In this document: positions 7,344 to 10,077 of the stretch, piece after piece
Layout of the letters: each line of letters begins with the position of its first letter
Position numbering within the stretch: the stretch's first letter is position 1
Origin: Chromera velia
Lineage: Eukaryota > Sar > Chromeraceae
DNA: 10,077 nucleotides
Assembly (NCBI GenBank): GCA_018398765.1
Contig: JAHBMJ010005862.1
Coordinates: 45,587 to 55,663 of the forward strand
Direction: 5' to 3'
Position numbers and translations under genes: made by a program
The notes under the pieces: generated by a model
Told to the model about the DNA's origin: nothing
The model's input: the letters and a program-made list of their open reading frames with translations, nothing else
Database searches by the model: none

Positions 7344-9723
7344 CCACAGACATTAAAAAAAGAAATGCGCTAAAGACTGAACAGCAAGGGATGACTGAAA
7401 ACGGTGGGAGACAGAGCCGGCTGATCAGCAGACCCCAATTTGATTCTTTCTGTGTTTGTTTGCTTGTCTGCTCGGTCACGCACGCAGTCTCTTACTGAGA
7501 AGCAGAACCTAAATTGACTTTTTGTTAAGAAACGTTCCCAAAGAGAAAAGAGAGTAACTCACCGAGGGCCCTCTCCGTGGTTCGCTTTCGGCAATCGTCT
7601 TCCCTCCCGTCTCCGTTGCCGGGCGTCCCTTTTCTCTTTCCCTTTCTCGTTGGTGGTGCTGGTGGGGGTCCGCATGATGGTGCATGATCCCCTCTTTTCC
7701 TTTCGCTTTCTCCCCATTTGCAGTTGCTGGCGCGGTGTGGTTATTGTATGGTTTCTGACTTTCCTGCTGAACTCTCTGATGGTCCCTGTGGACTATTCGG
7801 TCTCCCTCGATGTCCCCTTCCTTCTCTCTTTCTTCTGCTGAGAAGGGCAAAGGAGGAGGAAGGTCGTCAGAGGGCTCTCTCTGGGCGTGGGGGGGGAAGC
7901 CTGGAGGAGACGCGGGACTCATCTGTGCCACAGGGGTCTCGTCTATCGTCCCCCCGGTGATAGATCTGACCATCGTGCGGGCGGCAGAAGAAGAAAAGGG
8001 GTGGCCGTTGGCAGCAGAGTCGGAGGGGGGGGCACCGAAAGGTTGGTGAGACGCGAGCTGCTGCAGGTCGAGGGGTCCGAATGTAGGAGAGGACTCTGCT
8101 GATTGCCTGTTGTTGGCTGCAGCGAAGGAGGCACTGACAGGGCCGGCGTGAGCAGGCACAGCAGCCGCGGCAGAGGGAAGAGAGGGAGACGCAGTCGGTC
8201 TGCTTCGAGGGATCAGATCCGGAGACGGCCGGGGGTCTCTGTCTGTTCCTGCGGGACTTGTCACACTAATCCGAGGAGGGGGGGAGGGGCCCCAGGGGGG
8301 GGTTTGAGGCACGTTGCCGTCTCCTTCTCCGAAGGCGGGGGTGGCAGGTTCGTTCGGGTTCGCGACAGGTTGGGTTGATGCTTTGTCTGTGTGAATGGGA
8401 GCGGGGGGAGAGAGGCCTGCCTTCTGTGCATATCTGTTACCGTTCACAACAACACCCACCAGGGGTACGGGTCCTGTCTCGTCGATTTTCTCTCTGAGGT
8501 GTTTGGCCTGTGTGTGCGTGCCATTAGGGGGGTGGAGGGGCGGTCTGGCGTTTAAGTCTGGTACCGCAGTAGGATTCGAGGGAGAGCCGGAAGGAGAGGG
8601 GGTGCGGCTGGGAATCCTAGAGCTGTCAGGCGTTGCTGCATAGGACTGGGCTTGGGGGGCAGAGACGGCGAGAGTCCGAGTTGGGGGAGGTCCCTGGCTG
8701 CTGTCTAGAAGGTTAGAAGAAGCCCTCCTTGACTTTTTATTTGGATCGTATAACGCAGATAGGCCAAAGTCCGAAATCTTCAAATTGTCCTTGTCGTCTA
8801 CCAGAAGATTCTCAATCTTCAAATCCCTGTGGCATATGCCCAGTTGATGGCATTTGGCGAGGCCAAAGATAAGTTGCTGGAAGTACCTGCGAGCCGTCTG
8901 TTCGTCCAGCCTCCCCTCTTTTGTCTCGAGGAGACGCTGCAAGAGGTCGCCTCCCGACATGAACTCCAGCAGGAGGAAGATCTTGCTCTTGCTCTGCAGC
9001 ACTGCAAGGAAGGAGGGAGGGAAGGGCGAGAGGGCGCAAGCTTGTAAGCAAAGGAGAAGCAAGAACAGAATCCAGGGAAAAGACTGCCACAGAAATCGAA
9101 ATCGACTCAATAGGAAGGAGGGCGCCGGCAGCCAGAGAAGCAGACAACCTGAGTAAGGGAAGAAGCCGTTCAGGAAAGGAAAAAGACAAGCGCTTTCCTT
9201 CATGGCATCCCACAGAGAGAGCAGAGCAAGGTGAGTACAGCAAAGACTTCTCGTCTCCTTATGCCTTCACTTGCCTCTGTTCCCTCCCTTCCCCCTGCTC
9301 ATCTCACCTTCAGACAATGAGACCACGTTTGGGTGTTCCACCTTCTTCATGATGGCAATTTCTCTCTTGAGCATGTCCAACATCCCTGTGTCGTGGATTC
9401 GTTGCCTGTCGATGATCTTGATCGCCACCGGCTTCTTGCTCTCGATGTGCTCGGCGTACCTGACGATCGCGTAGTTGCCTGCATACATACATGCATACAG
9501 ACAGGCAGGCACACAGTAGGAAAGTGTTCCGGGACCAGAAATGCCAAGGGAGAAGCACTGGGGAGTGTACGGAACCGTCGAGGTCAGCTGCCCCCTCTCT
9601 CAATCTGACACACACTGGATCTCTTCTCGTCTCGTCTCCTGGTCAGGATGCAATGCCCTACCTGCCCACCCACCGACCTTCGCCAAGCACCCGGCCCAGC
9701 TCGTAGTCCCCGATCCTTTTCAT
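758..9723 (-). CDS. CIPK/SnRK3-like (CAMKL) Ser/Thr protein kinase, 16 exons, activation-segment insert and C-terminal KA1/PPI-like domain
   Basis: The complete gene model joins 9723-9678, 9478-9308, 9001-7563, 6688-6632, 6529-6498, 6069-5965, 5637-5595, 5164-4882, 4473-4286, 3630-3291, 2873-2833, 2552-2517, 2040-1942, 1626-1540, 1402-1259 and 823-758. It gives 1058 aa; all 15 introns are GT...AG and phases match. Seen kinase motifs: LGEGNYAIV (13-21, third Gly is Ala as in many CIPKs), VAIK with K36, E55, HRD 130-132, N137, DFG 150-152, CGTP 562-565, APE 569-571, ADVW 584-587, R645 of subdomain XI. N-lobe strings such as HPNVV and ARRYFQQLI resemble plant CIPK/SnRK3 and AMPK-like kinases. 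The C-terminus (about 899-1055) fits a KA1/PPI-type domain, which in this family is regulatory. I see no clear NAF (CBL-binding) motif, so a CBL partner is not shown. An in-frame TGA at 9738-9736 precedes the start ATG. The kinase call is firm; the subfamily and some small exons are inferred. Confidence 0.85.
824..1258 (-). other. Kinase intron 15
   Basis: The intron is bounded by CAA|GTGAGG and CGCAG|AGA. It is T- and pyrimidine-rich on the sense strand, and I see no other gene in it. Confidence 0.7.
1259..1402 (-). CDS. Kinase exon 15: core [10 protein letters not shown] motif of the KA1-like domain
   Basis: The exon encodes residues 990-1037. It starts [20 protein letters not shown] and ends [37 protein letters not shown] closely matches the signature of this domain (VDFRLSKGDGLEF in Chk1; GDTLEFHKFY in plant CIPKs), the clearest evidence for its identity. 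The acceptor is GATGGACAG|TCT and the donor is TACCAA|GTGAGG, phase 0. Confidence 0.85.
1540..1626 (-). CDS. Kinase exon 14 (87 nt): basic insert within the KA1-like domain
   Basis: The exon encodes [20 protein letters not shown] and GGVSENGLP (961-989), phase 0 at both ends. The acceptor is TTTTTTATCAG|CTC and the donor is CTCCCG|GTGAGA, both strong. It lies between two strands that are adjacent in CIPK domains, so it forms part of an insertion. It could be skipped without changing the frame. Confidence 0.75.
1627..1941 (-). other. Kinase intron 13
   Basis: The intron runs from CAG|GTCAGTCAG to TTTTTTATCAG. It has a T-rich tract before the acceptor and a short (GA)n on the plus strand near 1849-1860. 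No gene is seen. Confidence 0.7.
1942..2040 (-). CDS. Kinase exon 13: KA1-like beta strands; alternative start at 2076
   Basis: The exon encodes [10 protein letters not shown] followed by [12 protein letters not shown] and [11 protein letters not shown] (928-960). The donor is TTTCAG|GTCAGTCAG (phase 0). KVCIAA...ITFRVEVFQ reads like paired strands of the domain. The acceptor is ambiguous: a 36-bp tandem duplication places identical TTCATGCAG|ACTTTC sites at 2040 and 2076. Use of the upstream one adds 12 residues in frame. TTCAAG|GCC at 2007 is a third, weaker in-phase option. Confidence 0.72.
2010..2085. repeat. 36-bp tandem duplication across the exon 13 acceptor
   Basis: The plus-strand unit beginning TGAAGGGGGAAACGGGGTGT occurs twice with period 36 and no mismatch, followed by a partial third start. 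On the minus strand each copy holds a splice acceptor and the first codons of exon 13. Confidence 0.95.
2086..2516 (-). other. Kinase intron 12, body
   Basis: The intron starts at a weak GTCCGT donor and contains the compound microsatellite at 2106-2211. The rest is unremarkable and has no supported gene. Confidence 0.6.
2106..2211. repeat. Compound (CA)n-(CA)n-(GA)n microsatellite in intron 12
   Basis: There is a (CA)15 run at 2106-2135, a short interruption, another (CA)n at 2159-2180 and (GA)n at about 2180-2211. On the sense strand this is (UC)n then (UG)n, ending shortly before the exon 13 acceptors. Confidence 0.95.
2517..2552 (-). CDS. Kinase microexon 12 (36 nt): RLEE helix of the KA1-like domain
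   Basis: The exon encodes [12 protein letters not shown] (916-927), phase 0 at both ends. The acceptor is TGTCATGCAG|AGGCTGG. The donor AGTGGG|GTCCGT is weak and was chosen by phase. The sequence is the amphipathic helix that follows the F.S strand in this domain family; reading on would hit TAG after ten more codons. Confidence 0.65.
2833..2873 (-). CDS. Kinase microexon 11 (41 nt): first strand/helix of the KA1-like domain
   Basis: The exon encodes [13 protein letters not shown] (903-915), with two leading bases completing T902. The acceptor is TTGCAATGCAG|CTC and the donor is GAT|GTACGT, both good. The product fits the F.S...P..I..RLEE pattern of CIPK PPI domains and Chk1 C-termini when joined to RLEET of exon 12. 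Phases match on both sides. Confidence 0.75.
2874..3290 (-). other. Kinase intron 10
   Basis: The intron runs from A|GTCAGTGAGTCAG to AATTGCAATGCAG. A stop in the upstream frame occurs at 3285-3283. It shows no gene and no long repeat. Confidence 0.65.
3291..3630 (-). CDS. Kinase exon 10: low-complexity linker leading into the KA1/PPI-like domain
   Basis: The exon encodes residues 789-901. It runs [20 protein letters not shown], an RERERE run, [17 protein letters not shown] and Gly-rich sequence, ending [10 protein letters not shown]. The acceptor is GAGTCCTGCAG|GAAGAA (phase 0) and the donor is AAATTCA|GTCAGTGAG (phase 1). Joining to exon 11 gives [12 protein letters not shown], resembling the segment that opens the C-terminal domain of CIPKs and Chk1. 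Without this splice the frame stops at TGA 3285-3283, and an AATAAA hexamer overlaps the last codons. Confidence 0.68.
3295..3300 (-). promoter_or_regulatory. AATAAA hexamer overlapping the end of kinase exon 10
   Basis: The hexamer spans codons for Asn-Lys just before the exon 10 donor, with an in-frame TGA a few bases past the donor. It may be chance, or a premature poly(A) signal giving a kinase without its C-terminal domain. Confidence 0.3.
3631..4285 (-). other. Kinase intron 9
   Basis: The intron starts with (GTCA)n-like sequence at the donor and ends in CGAGTCCTGCAG. It contains purine-rich plus-strand tracts, including a run of G at about 3765-3775, and GTCA/CTGA tetranucleotides near 4262-4285. 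No other gene is supported. Confidence 0.6.
4286..4473 (-). CDS. Kinase exon 9: acidic, Pro/Gly-rich linker
   Basis: The exon encodes about 726-788. It begins [17 protein letters not shown], continuing the SDE run of exon 8 into casein-kinase-2-like acidic serines, and then runs through TPPAPPP and Gly/Ala-rich sequence. The acceptor is GCCTGTAG|AGTCC and the likely donor is ACGCA|GTCAGTCAG (phase 0). There is no recognisable domain. Because composition is low-complexity, the exon is supported mainly by an open frame and matching phases. Confidence 0.6.
4474..4881 (-). other. Kinase intron 8
   Basis: The intron lies between GAAG|GTCAGG and CCTGTAG|AG. It contains a short (ACAG)n run at about 4575-4597 and a (GGGA)n-like tract near 4530-4545. 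No gene is seen. Confidence 0.6.
4882..5164 (-). CDS. Kinase exon 8: end of catalytic domain and start of Gly/Ser linker
   Basis: The exon encodes residues 632-725. [20 protein letters not shown] (R645 conserved) and LCSLSWF close the kinase domain near residue 657. [16 protein letters not shown] follows, then a Gly/Ser-rich linker ending NSSVQSDE. The acceptor is CTGTTGCAG|GAATTAG (phase 0) and the donor is GATGAAG|GTCAGG (phase 1). The donor choice rests on phase and on the acidic serine run it joins in exon 9; a read-through stop lies at 4802-4804. Confidence 0.8.
5165..5594 (-). other. Kinase intron 7
   Basis: The intron is bounded by ACG|GTGAGTG and TTGCAG|GAA, and opens with GTGAGT-like repeats. 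No additional exon is needed here to complete the kinase fold, and none was found. Confidence 0.7.
5595..5637 (-). CDS. Kinase microexon 7 (43 nt): GQF..P..FS segment
   Basis: The exon encodes [14 protein letters not shown] (618-631), with the first base completing S617. The acceptor is CATTTTGCAG|GGGG and the donor is ACG|GTGAGTG, both near consensus. It supplies the G.F..P..FS stretch that CAMKL kinases carry between the DNL..LF helix and the [10 protein letters not shown] helix. Both phases fit the neighbouring exons. Confidence 0.85.
5638..5964 (-). other. Kinase intron 6
   Basis: The intron runs from TC|GTCAGTCAG to CATTTTGCAG. It contains a chance WPP-like reading near 5745-5790 that I rejected as an exon. 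No other gene is seen. Confidence 0.7.
5965..6069 (-). CDS. Kinase exon 6: subdomain IX-X
   Basis: The exon encodes [12 protein letters not shown], then [19 protein letters not shown] and NIN (583-616), plus two bases. The acceptor is GAGTGCAG|GTATGCG and the donor is AACTC|GTCAGTCAG (phase 2). [15 protein letters not shown] and the DNLSTLF helix match CIPK/AMPK-type C-lobes. D585 is the conserved Asp of subdomain IX. Confidence 0.9.
6291..6348. repeat. (CA)n followed by (TA)n microsatellite in intron 5
   Basis: (CA)17 at about 6291-6324 passes into (TA)n-rich sequence to about 6348. It sits mid-intron in kinase intron 5 (6070-6497), which holds no other feature. Confidence 0.95.
6498..6529 (-). 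CDS. Kinase microexon 5 (32 nt): link between APE and DVW
   Basis: The exon encodes [10 protein letters not shown] plus two bases that complete T582, with acceptor GTGCTGCAG|CTC and donor GAC|GTTTGT (phase 2). It is inferred because APE must be followed by about a dozen residues including a Tyr five positions before the ADVW block. The rebuilt QYGMTYADVW has that spacing. The donor is weaker than consensus. Retention of intron 4 is also open in frame. Confidence 0.65.
6632..6688 (-). CDS. Kinase exon 4 (57 nt): P+1 loop and APE motif
   Basis: The exon encodes [19 protein letters not shown] (553-571), phase 0 at both ends. The acceptor is CTGCAG|GTGAGTGAC and the donor is [22 protein letters not shown] is the conserved end of the activation segment. 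The exon's first six bases, GTGAGT, are themselves a consensus 5' splice site, which raises the possibility of re-splicing and in-frame skipping. Skipping would remove the APE motif. Confidence 0.88.
6689..7562 (-). other. Kinase intron 3, the longest (874 nt)
   Basis: The intron runs from TCG|GTGAGT to TGCCTGCAG|GTGAGT. More than half of it is the minisatellite; the remainder has no gene. Confidence 0.75.
6869..7343. repeat. CA/CATA/CACG minisatellite with (GA)n tail in intron 3
   Basis: About seven irregular units, each restarting at CGCACACATACA (near 6889, 6949, 7019, 7071, 7125, 7197 and 7259), are spaced 52-72 bp apart and mix (CA)n, (CATA)n and CACACG. A (GA)n tract closes it at 7324-7343. 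The long plus and minus frames across it merely translate the repeat. Confidence 0.95.
7563..9001 (-). CDS. Kinase exon 3: hinge, catalytic loop, DFG and a large activation-segment insert
   Basis: This 1439-nt exon encodes residues 73-552. The acceptor is TTGCAG|TGCTG and the donor is TCG|GTGAGT (phase 0). Residues 73-157 are normal kinase: [17 protein letters not shown] (hinge), [19 protein letters not shown] (catalytic loop, with Ile where Pro is usual) and [15 protein letters not shown]. From about residue 158 the frame stays open for roughly 395 residues of low-complexity Pro/Ser/Ala/Thr sequence. It includes a basic RRASS site (about 164-168), SP/TP dipeptides, a His-rich stretch ([10 protein letters not shown]) and an RERERE run near the end. 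Exon 4 then resumes the activation segment with [13 protein letters not shown] long stop-free frame of exact phase argues for real coding sequence rather than intron, although a hidden in-frame intron cannot be excluded. Confidence 0.85.
9308..9478 (-). CDS. Kinase exon 2: N-lobe, VAIK lysine and alpha-C helix
   Basis: The exon encodes residues 16-72, with the acceptor at ATGCAG|GCAAC and the donor at GAAG|GTGAGA (phase 1). It holds PVAIKIID, with ATP-anchoring K36, and the alpha-C block [17 protein letters not shown], in which E55 is the expected salt-bridge Glu. The exon ends in VVSLSE, which continues into VLQSKSKIF of exon 3, as in CIPK and AMPK-like kinases. Confidence 0.9.
9678..9723 (-). 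CDS. Kinase exon 1: start codon and first half of the glycine loop
   Basis: This exon encodes [15 protein letters not shown] plus one nucleotide. The donor is GAAG|GTCGGT (phase 1). Joining to exon 2 rebuilds the ATP-binding loop GEGNYAIV exactly, which fixes both splice sites. ATG 9723-9721 is chosen because an in-frame TGA lies five codons upstream. The bases before the ATG (CCCACAG) resemble a splice acceptor, so a 5'UTR intron is possible. Confidence 0.85.
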
Positions 9724-9824
9724 CTGTGGGTCGAATCAGCTACCAATCTTCTGCGTTGGAAGTTTACTAGGCCACGTATGCGAAGATAAAGGTCGTCGCG
9801 CGAAGAAAGACGACGACGGCGCAT
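9720..9824 (-). other. Upstream ORF overlapping the kinase start (ATGA)
   Basis: ATG at 9824-9822 opens a 34-codon frame starting MRRRRLSSRDDLYLRIRGLV. Its stop TGA (9722-9720) overlaps the kinase ATG as ATGA. A second uORF (ATG 9868-9866, TAG 9769-9767, 33 aa) lies in another frame. Relevance depends on the transcription start and on there being no 5'UTR intron. Confidence 0.5.
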
Positions 9825-10077
9825 CGATCCACAATTTTGGTTTTCTGCAACACATTCAATTTCAACATCCAAAGTTTCTGCTTATGTGAGGCCCTGCTAG
9901 AGCCTCTGAGGGCTTATCATCTCGCAAAGAATGAAAGGTCTGTATGAAGCATCCGATGGTCTTTGACGGCCAAAGCATTTGGAAGAGGAAGAATTCACGA
10001 CGATTGAAGTTTGAAGACGTTTGAAGGGGGCTACAAATATATGCGGCTTTTATACCTCGAACGGGGGAAAGGGGGGG
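9825..10077 (-). other. Probable kinase 5'UTR and promoter region
   Basis: The stretch contains the upstream ATG at 9868 and the TATA-like element. I see no convincing coding frame on either strand. Confidence 0.45.
10047..10054 (-). promoter_or_regulatory. Possible TATA box (TATAAAAG)
   Basis: GGTATAAAAGCC on the minus strand lies about 325 bases upstream of the kinase ATG. It is a perfect match to the general eukaryotic TATA consensus, but a single hexamer-scale match is weak and TATA use varies in alveolates. Confidence 0.3.

Noticed and set aside
6602-7498. Long open frames on both strands with THTYIHT-like or CVCVCMYVC-like protein
   Set aside because: They are translations of the CA/CATA minisatellite. 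The minus-strand kinase intron explains the region.
7650-9156. Several plus-strand frames opposite exon 3
   Set aside because: They are antisense to the kinase catalytic loop and insert, where the minus strand carries clear HRD and DFG motifs.
1-10077. tRNA, rRNA, CRISPR or transposon
   Set aside because: I saw no cloverleaf, spacer-repeat array, transposase frame or long terminal repeat. The repeats are simple-sequence, local tandem or the 164-302 pair.

Overview
The window looks like nuclear DNA of a protist. I found no bacterial features such as operons or Shine-Dalgarno sites. It holds one intron-rich gene on the minus strand, with conserved protein blocks separated by GT...AG introns of about 100-870 bp, and many (CA)n, (GA)n, CATA and GTCA simple repeats. 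Simple-repeat-rich introns, (GTCA)n donors, low-complexity Pro/Ser/Gly/Ala linkers and a plant-like CIPK/SnRK3-type kinase suggest an alveolate alga, perhaps a chromerid. The organism is inference only and weakly held.

Main gene. I assembled by eye a complete 16-exon model, minus strand, ATG at 9723-9721 and TGA at 760-758. Every exon junction keeps the frame, and the coding length (3177 nt, 1058 aa) is divisible by three. The order is: N-lobe (exons 1-2), catalytic loop and DFG (start of exon 3), a Pro/Ser-rich insert of about 395 residues inside the activation segment (rest of exon 3), the APE block (exon 4), the C-lobe (exons 5-8), a Gly/Ser/Pro-rich acidic linker (exons 8-10), and a C-terminal KA1/PPI-like domain (end of exon 10 to exon 16). 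Six exons are 57 nt or shorter. Several were found only because the kinase or KA1 consensus demanded residues there and a correctly phased GT/AG pair supplied them.

Flanks. Right of the start codon (9724-10077) lie two short upstream ORFs, one overlapping the kinase start as ATGA, and a TATAAAAG element. Left of the stop codon, positions 2-202 hold an open plus-strand frame that may be the 3' end of a convergent gene. Just beyond it are a direct repeat that copies its last codons and stop, and a palindrome carrying AATAAA on both strands, which may serve as poly(A) signal for both genes.

Introns. They contain simple repeats and strongly strand-asymmetric sequence (pyrimidine/GT-rich on the transcribed sense strand). 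I see no second gene inside them and no tRNA, rRNA, CRISPR or transposase.
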